A stretch of 64,000 nucleotides of DNA from Rhizodiscina lignyota (GCA_010015805.1 ML978130.1:62001-126000), one strand, 5' to 3'; shown: positions 1-11,223, numbered from the stretch's first letter. Notes: generated by a model from the sequence alone, not told the origin. Translations and numbers: made by a program.

Positions 1-1520
1 AATGACCTCGGGGGTGTAGCAGTACAATGCTCCCCACATACTGGCAGATCATTAGCATTGTGGTGTGATTATTTAAAGAAGTCAGAGCTGGGGATTAGAG
101 ACTTACATGTACTGCACAAACGTCGCCACGCAATTGAACGCCAGGATCTGAGCTTGGTTCCTCGCCGCAGTGAAGGCAAAGAGGAAGATGGCTGATACAA
201 TGAGCGCGCCTCCAAGGGTTCCTTTGCGGCCAATGTGTTTGATATTGATCAGCCAGCCACCGATCAGCGTTCCAGGGATACTGCAAACGATAATGATGAG
301 GTTGTTACGGTATGTGATTGCGACGCTGGTGGAACCCGCTTCCGCTCCCTTTGTTGCAAGATATTCTGGCAAGAAATTGCTGTACAACGGCGAGGCCAAT
401 CCGATCATACCCCAGATCAAGATAATGAGAGACATGCTGTACGCGAGTTTTGGTGTCGCAAACAGCGCCTTAACATGGGGGAATCCGGTCGGTTTGAGAG
501 AAGTCGTGATGGCTCGCTTTACCGCAGTTCTGCGATCCACAGGCGTGACCTCATGAGTGATGCTGAAATCCCGCTCGACTTGCTCCAGATCGTTGAGTGT
601 AAGCGGCTGCGTGATACCGTTGAATGTTGCAACCGAATTCAGCACGTCGATAGCTTCTTGATACCGACCTTGGCCGATCAAATACTTTGGCGACTCCCGT
701 AACCGGAAGAAGAAAAAGCGGATGATCCAGAGGACCATGGTGAACGAGCCCATGGTGTACATGAGATATCGCCATCCCATGTTATCGGCCTTCTTGCATT
801 GTCCCACTGGCGTGTCAGCCGAGCAGGAGAAATTGGGCAGGAATCCCCATGCTGTGACTGCAGGAATGACCTGACCAATAGACCACCATACGCTCAGAAT
901 TTCGAGCAGATACTGATGCGAGGCAGGTAAAAATTCTAAGAAGATGGCACCGTCAACTGGTAGATTACCGCCTACGCCGAAGCCGATAAATGCGCAAAGT
1001 ACGGCGCAGCAGACGAAAGAATTCGCCGCACCAGCAGCAATACCGAAGACACCGGCGATGAAGAGCGTTGTGTTGAATACAAGACGGCGGCCAATCAGGT
1101 CAGCGCCAAAGCCCCAGAAACCTGCACCGCAGACAAGACCGGCAATGAGAGCCAGAGAGAGGAACGCAGAATGCTGTGGAGTGAACTCGACTCCGACCTG
1201 AGGAAGCGCATCGGACACGGTGGTTTGCCAGAGCTATTCAATTTGCATTAGTCTTTGAGATGCGATATGCCGAAAGGGAAATGTACCTGATCGCACAGCC
1301 AGCCGTAACCCGCAAGGACGAACAATCCCCACTGGTACTTTCCCATGCCCATCTTCTGAACGGCATGATTGACCAACGCTGCCTGGGCCTCGAACACAAG
1401 ATTGTCGCCACTCTCTTTAAGAGTTATCAGCTCCGGTCGAACGGATTCCAGTTCGCCTCTCGCGACATCGTTGTCACGTGGAGAGGCATCAACAGCAGTC
1501 TCGTCCTTCTTGATGTCCAT
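1..1520 (-). CDS. MFS transporter (SP/SVOP-like), C-terminus beyond window
   Basis: Integral plasma-membrane or organellar solute carrier of the major facilitator superfamily; the substrate cannot be read from sequence. Exons 1287-1520, 107-1233 and 1-40 (cut by the window edge). Introns 1234-1286 (53 nt) and 41-106 (66 nt, donor GTAAGT) join cleanly in frame. The start at 1520 begins with a short charged cytosolic tail (MDIKKDETAV). Many hydrophobic helices follow, with a sugar-porter-like RESPKYLI loop after helix 6 and an inner-loop motif GADLIGRR between helices 2 and 3. Across the last intron the protein reads IMWGALYCYTPEVI, the late-helix signature common in SVOP-type and organic-anion/sugar MFS members. 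A cysteine-bearing loop (CSADTPVGQC) sits between mid helices. No related metabolic gene lies in the next 2 kb, so context does not narrow the substrate. Confidence 0.9.
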
Positions 1521-2825
1521 CTTGCAGGTGGAGTACGCTCTCAGGGTATTGGATGGGATAAAGTTTAGCTGCAGGTCCCGAATCTACGGTTCTCCTGAAG
1601 AAAGAGCCAGGAGAGACGTTCGATCGCCATCGTCGAGCAATGGAATTCGCTTTATACTCTGCTCGGAAATAGACTGATAAGGGCGGGGACGCGTTCGCAT
1701 CGCTCCAGAACCCAGGCGGGTGGTCACATCCGTCGAGGATCCAGAGTCTCGTCCATGTCTATCCTCGCCATGGTCAGAAAAGTGGTGTTCTTATCTCGCA
1801 AGAGGGGTCAGATAGTATGACAGGCACGAAAGGGAAGCTGTGACTACGACATAATAACCGTGATCCGCCAGGACGGTCAGGAATCCAAGGCAGCGCACGG
1901 AGAAAGTGTGGCAAGCAAATGTGATGCGGACGGCAGAATTGGAATCCAAGGAGGTGAGGCTGACACGTGGAGTCTAACATGAAAAGGGCAATTCTGTCCT
2001 GGACGTTGGAGGAGGATTGATATGCACTGGCCAGTGGGCGTTGTGAGCGGCCGCGATCGTCGACGCAAGCATGCTTCCGCCCATTGCGGATCTGCCGGAA
2101 AAGGGAATCTCCCGAAGTCGGGGTGCATATAGCCGCATTCTATGCGAGTCAACTGTGCGGAATGCTTAGGATGGTATATCGAAGTAGTGACGAGAGAGCA
2201 GGTGCAGATGGTTTTAGATATTGCGGAGCAAATAGAGATCGCTCCCGTTGGAGGTGTGGAATGCGGAGCGTAGCGTTGGAAGGCGTGGTTGGCACAATCG
2301 AATAGTGCAGAGATAGCGGGCATGTCAAGCTTTGGGCTTCATGCACGTAAAGCCCAAGATATCAAGGATGCTCTAGGGTGGCCTGGGGAAATAGGACCCG
2401 TGAGACACGCGGGAAGCTCAGTGCAGATAAGAGGGTTTCGTTTCCTCATCTGGCAAGCAGAATTGGATTTGTAGAGTCGCATTCATCCACTCTTTTCTGA
2501 CCACGGATCTTGCATCGTCTCGACAAGACATTGGTCCATTGGCAGCAATTGACACATGTTTTGAAACTCCGTGACGAGAACGCGGATTGGACGGCTCATA
2601 CGGCTCGAACGGATTCATCTGGAGCAATTTGTATATAATGTATTAGCGGAAAATTCCCCCAAACGCGAGATTGATCTGCAAATCGTTGGATTGCCGCAAT
2701 TGTTATGGTATAGTGCCTTAACCATATTCATTTCTTTTGACATCAATCCACTTCCACCTGCAAGATCGGTTGAGATCTGTTCAATCATCGTCAATTCGAA
2801 TCTATTTCGTTATCATCAATTCACC
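1521..2825. other. Divergent intergenic region
   Basis: This 1.3 kb stretch separates the divergent MFS transporter and oxygenase genes. Short open frames on both strands lack protein-like composition. A TATA-like stretch (GTATATAATG) at 2631-2640 lies about 190 bp before the oxygenase start. An ATG-initiated frame begins at or near 2571 and runs into the oxygenase, but its extra residues look like untranslated leader. I see nothing else. Confidence 0.5.
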
Positions 2826-3932
2826 ATGACGCCACCAATCGCAGTAGACACTCTCCCCTCCTCCAATCCGGCCTTCCAAAAAATCGAACCTCAAATCACA
2901 AAAGCACCATTCGATCCTTCCAAGCACCTCGCGTTCGAATCCCCCAGCGAGTTCTACACCCTCCAGCAGCTCGGCCTCCCCTCCGAAGGCTCCATCTCCC
3001 CCGTCGCCATAACCGCACCCTTCAGACTTCTCAGCGACGCCGGCATCCGCGCGGCGCGCGCAGACCTCTTCCGGCGCGAGATCCTTCAGAACTACAAATG
3101 GACCGAGGCCAAGGACCCGGGGGTGTACAAGCTGCGCGGGTACGCGCAGGACACCGATTTCGTTCGCTCTCTCTGGACATCACCCGAGATGCTGGCTGCG
3201 TGCTCCAAAGCGGCGGGGTGCGAGTTGGATGTGGTGTTCGACTACGAGATTGGGCATATTAATGTTCAGCTTCCGCCCGGACAGGCGGAGACCGAGGAGG
3301 ACATTGATAGATTACTGCCGCCTATTGAGCCGGTGAGGCAGAGCGCTACTGTTGATGATGCAGAAGCCGAGAGGGCGGCAAAGGAGGGTATCGCGAATGT
3401 CACAGCGTGGCATAACGATTCGTATCCGTGGGTGTGCGTGGTGATGCTATCGGACCCGACCGGGATGAAGGGCGGCGAGACGGCTCTGCGAAAAGGTGAT
3501 GGGAGCATCTTGAAAGTGCGCGGGCCGCAGTGCGGATATGCGGTGATGATGCAGGGCGGGCTGATCAATCACGTCGCGTTGAAGGCACTCGGCGAGGGAG
3601 AGCGGATAACGATGGTGACGTCCTTCCGGCCGCGGGACCCGTACGAACGTGACAACAGTAACCTGGGAAATGTGAAAGCTGTGAGTGACCATGGAAAGCT
3701 GTACACGCAATGGGCGGTTTATCGCGCCGAGGTCATGGCAAAGAGAGCGGCATTGTTTGCGGAGAAGCTGAAAGAGTCGAAGAAGACGGCAGACGAGGTG
3801 GAGAAGGAATTGGGTGAGTGGGTCAAGGAACAGATAAAGTATCTCGAGCACAGTGCGAGGGAATTGACTACAGATGGAGAGAAAGGTAACTATAACCATC
3901 AGAGATACCGGGATACAGATGGAAAATCGTGA
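2826..3932 (+). CDS. 2-oxoglutarate/Fe(II)-dependent dioxygenase family protein
   Basis: Single-exon, 368-residue soluble protein of the Fe2OG dioxygenase superfamily, which couples 2-oxoglutarate decarboxylation to oxidation of an organic substrate. The iron ligands are visible as H196-x-D198 (WHNDSYPW) and H249 (LINHVAL). R260 in RITMVTSFRPRDP is the expected 2-oxoglutarate carboxylate binder. A Gly-rich segment (GGETALRKGDGS) lies between them, as in the double-stranded beta-helix. The C-terminal 100 residues are Lys/Glu-rich and likely helical. The start at 2826 has a good context (TCACC before ATG). The frame is open 85 codons further upstream, but that part does not resemble the family. 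The first 120 codons are C-rich at third positions, typical of a well expressed fungal gene. The substrate is unknown and no biosynthetic neighbours are evident. Confidence 0.85.
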   Translation: MTPPIAVDTLPSSNPAFQKIEPQITKAPFDPSKHLAFESPSEFYTLQQLGLPSEGSISPVAITAPFRLLSDAGIRAARADLFRREILQNYKWTEAKDPGVYKLRGYAQDTDFVRSLWTSPEMLAACSKAAGCELDVVFDYEIGHINVQLPPGQAETEEDIDRLLPPIEPVRQSATVDDAEAERAAKEGIANVTAWHNDSYPWVCVVMLSDPTGMKGGETALRKGDGSILKVRGPQCGYAVMMQGGLINHVALKALGEGERITMVTSFRPRDPYERDNSNLGNVKAVSDHGKLYTQWAVYRAEVMAKRAALFAEKLKESKKTADEVEKELGEWVKEQIKYLEHSARELTTDGEKGNYNHQRYRDTDGKS

Positions 3933-4428
3933 GGATTTTGGATGCATGCTTAAACTCTGATTTGAGACGCATCGTCGAGCGGGCTTGTGATGATTAGTGT
4001 TTCTTCGATTTGCTGTGTTATTCAACAATTTCGTACGTAGTCTCTCAAGATGAAGTCATCGCTTGTCGTAGTGAATGTCGAATCCAATACCGAATCGATG
4101 ACCGACCAGTTGTTCGAAACTTGGAGCATAACTGTAGGTGGACCGACCTCCAATTGGCGTCTGGTAGCCATGCTCTTCCCCACGAACACCCAGCTCGCAG
4201 CTATTCAAGCGTTAAAGGTCGTCCAAGTCTCGCTTCGTATAGCATCAAATAGCCATCCGTAGCTCCTATGGAGATGCAGGAGACCACCCAAAGAGCTTTT
4301 CGGATTCCATGATCGAGTATGAGTCGGTAGTCGAGCAGAGCCACTTCCAGATCGGCGGAGCTAATGTGGATGCCAGATACGATATCCATTTGCCTCGCGG
4401 TATTTTCAATTCATTCATATCCTCCTCT
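3933..4428. other. Convergent 3' intergenic region
   Basis: About 500 bp between the convergent oxygenase and esterase-like genes. Short frames are present, none convincing. It probably carries the two 3' untranslated regions and their polyadenylation signals. Confidence 0.4.
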
Positions 4429-5839
4429 TCACCTCCCATCCCAAGAAACCAATCTCTCATGACAAGCATCCCAACCGTCAAAGTAGTGGTCCCTCTTATC
4501 ACCCTCCGCCGCTCCAGCCCCAGCACTCCTCCTCAAATACTCCAGCATCATATTACTCCAAAGCCAGCTCCCCGCACCCTTGGCTGTATGGGTACGGTCC
4601 TTGTACAGCATACTAAACGCCTGAATGATCCTTCCCCATTCGAAAATCTCCTGGCCCGCCTGCTGCGCCAGGGCCCTCTGCACTCTATCAATCTCCAGGA
4701 GATTCGCATCGGTGGCATTCGAATTGCGGTGGATCGTGACCGTGCGGAACATTGACGGAGTATTTCCGAATTCGTCGCGCAGCATGCTTAGGAGCTTCCT
4801 CAGCCGTGTCGTGATGAAGCGCACTTCCTCCCATACAAGCTGTCGCTCCTGCTCACCCACGTGCGCACCATAGCTGACATTCGCGTGCGCCATTCCGTTC
4901 TCGATCATTGCGCGCTGGTCCCACAACCCGCTCTGCCAAAGAAGCAAATCCGGACTGCGTCCATTCAGTCCTCTCACATGTGTACCGAGCGTCTTCTTCC
5001 ACAACTTCTCCCAGCGTTCTTCAAACGGGACAAACTTCATGTCCTTCATCCACCACCAGGATGGTGTCGACGTATAGCTTCCGGAAAGATGCCAGTAGAT
5101 CAGCGTCAAATTGAACGTCGGGATTTCGCACGTCGCCGTAGTGCGCGGACGTGGCTGACGAATGCGATAGCCAAACTCCTCGCAGAAGAACTGCGCCATG
5201 AAGTGATCTACGCTGTCGCCAAGCACTAGGACTCTCCTGCCCCAGAGCCAGCCCATGCCACCGTCATCCTTTTTGGAAACATAATGGTAGTGTTGGAGAT
5301 CGCCGTCGTTGGCATCTACGCTCATACGCCGTCGCTGATGCTCTGCGAGAACATCGTTCATCCACTGCCTCGGTGCAGACTGCGTGAACTGCGGCTCAAC
5401 CCTCGACGGTTCGAAATAGACATCAGCATCGTTCGCAGGTGGATACGTCGCAGCAGGCAGAGCAGGAGCAGCCAAGAAGTCCTCTCCAAACGGGATCCAT
5501 CTCGTTTGGCGATAATCGTCGGGCATGTACAGGTATCCCGGGCCTCTGTACGGATCTTTGCAATCCTCGTGCGCGGGCTCACCGGCACCGTCCTTCAGCC
5601 AAGGCCTGTGTAAATAGTAAGCTACTATGTACGACATTTCGAGTCCACGTCGAGCTTGTGGTGCATCTTCAATGCTCCCGGACGTACCTGATGCCCTCGT
5701 GCCATTGATTTCGTACCCCATCGACGTACTGAGCAGAGTATTTTTTGATATTATCGTTGCGAAGAAACGCGAACGCCGACAATACGCACAGCGTGGCAGC
5801 GATGAGAAGCGGGAGGTTGGTAGACTTGGAGCGCCACAT
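4429..5839 (-). CDS. Type II membrane SGNH/PC-esterase-like protein
   Basis: Predicted Golgi-lumen SGNH hydrolase or acyltransferase of the PC-esterase type, a fold used for O-acetylation or deacetylation of glycans. Exons 5688-5839 and 4429-5605, intron 5606-5687 (82 nt, donor GTACGT), giving 442 residues. The long frame from 6021 hides the real first exon. The ATG at 5839, just after an in-frame stop, gives a short basic tail (MWRSKSTN) and one membrane helix (LPLLIAATLCVLSAFAFL). Its frame joins exon 2 exactly to give EGIRPWLKDG. The catalytic signature GDS is at residues 180-182 (VLVLGDSVDHF). The matching C-terminal Asp-x-x-His is D387/H390 (KDRTHTAKGAGSW). Substrate specificity is inferred only from the neighbours, a glycosyltransferase and a pyruvyltransferase on the same strand. 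Confidence 0.8.
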
Positions 5840-6717
5840 TGCCGTTCGTCATCGAATCCTGGAGTGAATTTCGACGACGCTCTGCTCCCAGCTCTTTTCG
5901 CGTCTGCAGCAAGCAATTGGAGAGTTGGAAACGTCTCCATTTTGTTCAGTGATTCTCGCTCTCTTGGCGATACTGCCATGGGCGAGGATTCAGGTGGCCG
6001 CGGCACCGCCAAGAAGCTCATGGTGGTGCGAGTCGTCGTAGATGCACATGGATGGATGCCGGCACAGTGTTTGGCTCAGCGGTACTTAGCTGTGCCACAG
6101 CACTGGCCCGTGACGGGGCCGCACGATGATTTGCAGTGATTGCAGCGGGATCTTTAGGCCCCTTCTCTCCGGCTGCTTGGCAGTTTCAGAGTCGGCAGAG
6201 TGGGATACGATCGATAGCTGTCATTGCGTGGGAGATGAGTGGAGCAGGGTGGAGCCAGCGAAAAGGAGACGAGGCCGGGGCAAAGGCTTGATTGATATTG
6301 AGTTTGGGGCCGCCGGCGCCACGAATAAGCAGATCGGACGATCATTATCAAAATTTCCGCGATTCAGACGACACTGCAAGAGTGGTGTTGGCATTAGTTG
6401 TATGGTGTTGGCCAAGTGCACAACCAGCATAATGTCTGTCGTTTTCTCGTACCACGACTGTGCAATATATCCATTCTTAAGTGCTACCCCATCTGGTATC
6501 TTTAGCAATTTAACAAAATACAGTAACTAAAATCTGAACAGATCCGCAACCTAATATCAACATCCCAACCAATCTGTACAATATCTCAATAATGTGACGT
6601 AGCGCGGTCCTCAGTCTCACAAACGCTTGTACAATCGTTCATAACCCAAAATATAAATCGCTTGACAAAAAGAACGGAACGCCTCGCAATGCAGTACACA
6701 AGAAAAAATACCACAAA
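5840..6717. other. Intergenic region upstream of the esterase-like gene
   Basis: About 880 bp between the esterase-like start and the stop of the next minus-strand gene. The first 180 bp continue an open frame (to 6021) that could be an alternative N-terminus, but it lacks the membrane anchor. The rest holds no convincing gene. Confidence 0.4.
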
Positions 6718-8058
6718 TCAGCTTTGCTGCTGTCTCAGAGGCTGCCGTTGTCGCCCAACCTGCAACGACTGTTCTATCCAACTCTTCAACAACGCCATCG
6801 TCTCCACCGTCAACCTCTCATTCTTCATGCGTAACCGTGCCCCCTTGTCGTTCCTCACCTCTTCGGGTAGGCTTGCGAGTCGTGCAACTACATCGATTTC
6901 GCTCTCGTCTGTCTCGCGCAAGTATACGTCGTCTTCGTCGAGGTAAGTGTATGCCTTCAGTATCTTCTGATCCGCGATCAGCGGGCTGCCTGCAATGAGC
7001 GAGGCTGGAACGGTAGAGGATGCTTTGCGATCCAGGTAATCATGCGATGCAAGCGCAGGAAGAAGTGCTGTTGAAAAGTGCATTATCCCATAAAACTCAG
7101 GATACGGCAGCGACCTCTCGAAATTAATCATTCCTTTCGCTCCATCGGGTACTTGTGGTAGTCCACCTTCGCCAATAACTGTGAGCTCGACGGGGAGGTT
7201 CGCATTATCGTGCATCATCTCGCCGAACTGTTGAAACGTGCCCGCATAGTCTCTATTCGGTCCTCGACCCATCACGAGATCTCCCTGCACCGTGAAGCGC
7301 AGTTTACCCCCATCCGGCGCGAGTGTTCTGTTCAATTCCATCTCCGAGATGACGAAGACTGGAGGAAAAGTGCTGACGGGCACGCGGCTGATGTCGACTT
7401 TTGTCGCCCACTTTGCAACGGCGTGGCCGATCATCCAGTCTGTGACGTGGTCGCTGAGCGTGATGAAGCGAATGCGCTGGGACACGATCCACGGCTTCAC
7501 TGCGTGGAAATAGCGCCAGCTCAGATCATCTGGATGATGAACGACGGCTAGAAGCACGGCATTCGTCGAGTTATGAAGGTGTTCCATTGTCATTGCGGTG
7601 CCGGGTTCAACAAGGTCGAATTCGCTGGTGATCGATATGATGACGTCCGGCCCTGTTTCCGCATTCTGAAAGTTTGCCGGCTGAAAGTGCGTCTTGCTGA
7701 TAATCTGTCTCCCATCTCTCCCTGGCAGTCGATCGTAAATCCTATCAATGCCAAACCTTCTCGCCGATAAGTACGCATCCACCTGCGTCTCTTTCATCTG
7801 ACCGAGCGCGGAGAAGAAACTGGCCGTCACCTCGTCATGACAGCCTTTCGTCTCAAGGACGGCCACTCGCAACGTTCGTTGAAATGTAATTGAAATGCCA
7901 AAAGTCGGGAGAAATCCAGCAGTGAAGTAGCGTGCGTCGTTCCATAGGAGAACGAACACCAAGGCGAGCGTAATTGCGACATACAGCCTTGGGCCGCGAG
8001 TTGGACTTCTGGGAGCGATCATACTGTTTACATCGAGGTTGAAATCCTTCAAATGCAT
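6718..8058 (-). CDS. Type II membrane GT-B-like glycosyltransferase
   Basis: Single exon, 446 residues from the ATG at 8058; the two codons upstream are not an ATG start. A short tail ending in basic residues (PRSPTRGPR) precedes one membrane helix (LYVAITLALVFVLLW), so the protein is probably a Golgi-anchored lumenal enzyme. The C-terminal half has the layout of a GT-B nucleotide-sugar domain: a strand-Gly turn (VELTVIGEGG), a FERSLPYPEFY segment, then a SSTVPASLIAGSPLIAD stretch like the donor-binding helix region of GT4-type enzymes. I see no clear E-x7-E retaining motif, so the family number is uncertain. It lies between an SGNH esterase-like gene and a pyruvyltransferase gene on the same strand, which supports a role in building a surface glycan. 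Donor and acceptor are unknown. Confidence 0.7.
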   Translation of the reverse strand: MHLKDFNLDVNSMIAPRSPTRGPRLYVAITLALVFVLLWNDARYFTAGFLPTFGISITFQRTLRVAVLETKGCHDEVTASFFSALGQMKETQVDAYLSARRFGIDRIYDRLPGRDGRQIISKTHFQPANFQNAETGPDVIISITSEFDLVEPGTAMTMEHLHNSTNAVLLAVVHHPDDLSWRYFHAVKPWIVSQRIRFITLSDHVTDWMIGHAVAKWATKVDISRVPVSTFPPVFVISEMELNRTLAPDGGKLRFTVQGDLVMGRGPNRDYAGTFQQFGEMMHDNANLPVELTVIGEGGLPQVPDGAKGMINFERSLPYPEFYGIMHFSTALLPALASHDYLDRKASSTVPASLIAGSPLIADQKILKAYTYLDEDDVYLRETDESEIDVVARLASLPEEVRNDKGARLRMKNERLTVETMALLKSWIEQSLQVGRQRQPLRQQQS

Positions 8059-9915
8059 GTTCACGTCGACGCAGAGAGGGAACTTAAGGGTGCATCATGC
8101 TCGAGAATGACTTCAAAAAGGGAGGAATAGATTCGATAAAGACAGAAGACGAGCGAGCAGTGTCCAGAAGGCTCAGAATGGAATGTTTCAAACCTGGAAT
8201 TGCAATCTGCAGCTGGAGTGGAGGGGTCTGCATTGGTCAGGTATTTTTGACCACTGTTCTACCAATGATGTCGTTTATACAGCCACCCAGTCTGCATGTC
8301 CGCGCTCACTGTGCCGCATCATGGATGGCCGAGGGTCCTCGTCATCCCCTGTACCTGTCTCCCTCGTGCCCTGGCGTCCACTAATCGGGGCAGCGTGGAG
8401 GCATTCCTCATGTTGCATGCACAAGCTTTCAAGCCCAGGTGCATTCCGAAGCGGCGGTCCAGCTGTGCACATCTGCCTGAGGCGTTCCAGTCGACATTGC
8501 TAGGAAGACTCGCAAAACGATACCGGTGTACACGGCGCAAGCAGATAATCAGAAAAGACAGTGGTAGTGGTGTAGGGAATTTTCGGGGAAGGATTAACGC
8601 GTCATCGTGGGATGAGGCTTGCTCTCGAAGAATGGATATTATTAGAGTAGGTAATCAAATGACAGAAAAACACCACACACCGGAATACAATACTAAAAAA
8701 TACCCAAACTCCCAAGGCGTCTAGCATAAGCACGACAGGGTATCTTTTCCTTCACCTCGAATAAATCGATAATGCACCCTTGATAACGGGCCAACAGACG
8801 TTTAATTTGGGTTGCACAAGCTTTCGTAAGACGGTTAAGGCGCCACGATAGCGGCATACCCAAGCCAAAAGCCACATCCACGCGGACTCGCTAAGGTGAA
8901 ACTTGACCTCCACCGTAATTCAATCCGATTCTGCCTAGGTCTTTAGAAAAAAGAAATGCTCGTTATCGTCAACCCGGCATGTACTTCCGTTGGATCACTA
9001 GATTCTGCACACTGATCACGACACACAACATGCTCTGCGCAGATACCAACAACCACCACCGATCTTCAGGAGTACCTACCACTGTCCGAGTAACCAATCA
9101 TCGCCTATTCCTGTAGAGACCATTCCAGAAATATGTGGACGCGTAGACCGCCGAATTAAGTGTGGATATTTGTTATGTAACTTACCGTTTCCAACACGCA
9201 CACACACACACCCACAACACAACAAATACTCTAGTCCCCGTCCATAACCTTGTAAGTTGTACCCGGCCGTCAATTCACAAGGTTGCTGTCACCCGACCGC
9301 TCACAATGTCTTCATCTGGTCGTCCATCACTTCATCAACAACTGATTCGTGCCCGCTTTAAGTGTTTCGTTCTCGGCCCGTCTCGCTAGCTTTCGACCCA
9401 AACATCTGCAATTCGCCAAGATGAAACGTTTCATTAAAAGACTCGTCGATAGTTGCCGAGAGCGAATTCAGTCCCCTGATCCTGTCCGCTGATCGCTTTC
9501 GACCGAGTCCCGAACCCAACACCAACAACCCAGTCAGCATGCGTACCCCTGAATGTCTGAGCGTCGAGATGCATGGTTCTTTGATCTTACCATCGTTTTG
9601 CAGCATGCTAATATATGACACGAGAGGTAGAACGTAGACACCAGAGTGATGGTAATGCAGAAGAGATGTGAAATACTCCGTACAAGGTCAAGATATCAAA
9701 CATCGAATTGAGAAGATTGCGCTCGTCGCTGTATAGAGTAACCAGGCACGAGACATCAATGCTCATCTTTATGAAAATACTGCGGAAGTGAAATACCCAT
9801 AACCAGCGCCATGCAATGCAAACAATCAACCTGTACAAACATCGCTCACGATATTAACACTTTCAAAGCCTATACAATCCAGACCTCGAAAGACCCAGAT
9901 ATCCAATCAAACTCT
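8059..9915. other. Large intergenic region with a CA microsatellite
   Basis: This 1.86 kb stretch has no convincing coding frame on either strand. It contains a short CA-repeat tract near 9195-9211. It separates the glycosyltransferase start from the 3' end of the pyruvyltransferase gene and presumably holds the former's promoter. Confidence 0.5.
9195..9211. repeat. Short CA microsatellite
   Basis: A run of alternating CA dinucleotides of about eight units followed by imperfect CCACAACACAAC. Simple-sequence tract in non-coding DNA. Confidence 0.8.
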
Positions 9916-11223
9916 TCAATCCAACCCCTCGTCTTTGGCCTTCTTTTCAAAATACATTCTCGCAAACTCCTTGGCCTCTTCAAAGCTCCCCGCAACCCTC
10001 ACACACCCACACTCTTTCGTCCACGTATCATGCAGAAATAAATTCTTCTTCAGCCTCGAATCCATCAAGACATGCGGAATGCCCATTATCGTCGACATGA
10101 TATGCCCATGCAGTCTGTCGGTAATGACAAACTCCGCCTGAGCCAGCATCTCAAAGCCCATCAGTGTCTTCGCGAAGTTGCGCTGGCTCTTGCCTTCTTC
10201 ACCATTAAGGTCGGGGGTGGTCTGCTTGCGCCAGTCGTTCTTAAGGTACGAGACGTGGCCAGCATCGGGGCCGAAGTCGAAGGTGCCTTCGCCGACTGCT
10301 ATTTCTTTAGAAGCGCCTTCTGCAACTTCAGAGTCGTCGCGGGCCAGGATGTAGATCTGGTGTCTGCAATCATTATTAGTGCCACCTTCAGTTTGGAGTT
10401 CTTGAAACAGAACGCACGTCTTCTTCGTGTTCAACCTGATATCCGGTCTGCTGCCAAACATAAACGCCACATCTGGCGTGAGTATGTGCCGCACCTTGTT
10501 CGGCTCAATGCCCGCTGCCTTATCACCAAACGTTTTCTTTAGCCACTCATAGCTCGGACGATCCCTCGCTGCCAATTGCAAGTCTTTCGCCTTGCTGAAT
10601 CCATCCAGCGTGAGCTTAATCTTCTCCGGATGCGTCATGTTAATGGACTGCGGAAACATGCGAATCGGGTAGTCGGAGAACTTTTCGACCATTTTGATCC
10701 TCGCCGGTTGATCATCCCAAAACAGATCGTTAAAGTTCCCTCCTCCCGCCATAATAATCGCCGAGTGCGGCTTATGCGCCTCGAGCGCCATCGAGAAGCG
10801 CTCAAAGTCGCAGTCCTTGTCAATATACCGACACACCTCCATCGTCTTAATCCCCAGAGTCGCGAGCAGAATATCCTGAGCGATCCAAATCGCCGCGTCG
10901 CCCTTGTTCTCCGTCTGCCCCAAGTACCCGAAAATATTAGCGTATCTGATGCCCTTGAGCTCTTTCGCATATGCTTCGATGACCTTCTTTTGCAAGCCGA
11001 CGACGACGTCTTCGCAGCCGATGCTCGGCGGGGTGGTCTTGTCGTAGCTCACTGGGATTTTGGGTTTCGGCGGGGAGGGGCGCCATGAATCGTGGATCTT
11101 GGGGACGTAGGAGGATATAGAGGAGGTGCCGATGTTGTTTGTCCATATCAGGCGAGTGAGGAAAAGAGCGACTATGAGGAGGGCTGCTGCGAGCGCGATG
11201 CGGAAGCGTGGAGGGAGAGCCAT
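9916..11223 (-). CDS. Polysaccharide pyruvyltransferase family protein
   Basis: Enzyme of the polysaccharide pyruvyltransferase family (PF04230 type), which transfers pyruvate from phosphoenolpyruvate to sugar hydroxyls as a ketal. In fission yeast the related Pvg1 caps galactose on cell-surface glycans. Single exon, 435 residues from the ATG at 11223; the open frame further upstream starts only with a TTG. The topology is type II: MALPPRFR tail, one membrane helix (IALAAALLIVALFLTRLIW), then a Pro-rich stem. Family marks are the N-terminal FGYLGQTENKGDAAIW (Gly-Asp glycine loop), IIMAGGGNFNDLFWDDQ, and the C-terminal FVITDRLHGHIMSTIMGIPHVLMDS, where DRLHGH is the most conserved block. It is the third consecutive minus-strand, singly anchored glycan enzyme in this part of the window. 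Confidence 0.88.
   Translation of the reverse strand: MALPPRFRIALAAALLIVALFLTRLIWTNNIGTSSISSYVPKIHDSWRPSPPKPKIPVSYDKTTPPSIGCEDVVVGLQKKVIEAYAKELKGIRYANIFGYLGQTENKGDAAIWIAQDILLATLGIKTMEVCRYIDKDCDFERFSMALEAHKPHSAIIMAGGGNFNDLFWDDQPARIKMVEKFSDYPIRMFPQSINMTHPEKIKLTLDGFSKAKDLQLAARDRPSYEWLKKTFGDKAAGIEPNKVRHILTPDVAFMFGSRPDIRLNTKKTCVLFQELQTEGGTNNDCRHQIYILARDDSEVAEGASKEIAVGEGTFDFGPDAGHVSYLKNDWRKQTTPDLNGEEGKSQRNFAKTLMGFEMLAQAEFVITDRLHGHIMSTIMGIPHVLMDSRLKKNLFLHDTWTKECGCVRVAGSFEEAKEFARMYFEKKAKDEGLD

Noticed and set aside
2571-2825. N-terminal extension of the oxygenase
   Set aside because: The extra 85 residues have untranslated-region-like composition, and the ATG at 2826 has a better context and fits the family.
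10072-11088. Plus-strand open frames opposite the pyruvyltransferase gene
   Set aside because: They mirror a GC-rich coding sequence, carry no motif of their own, and the minus strand has a clear family match.
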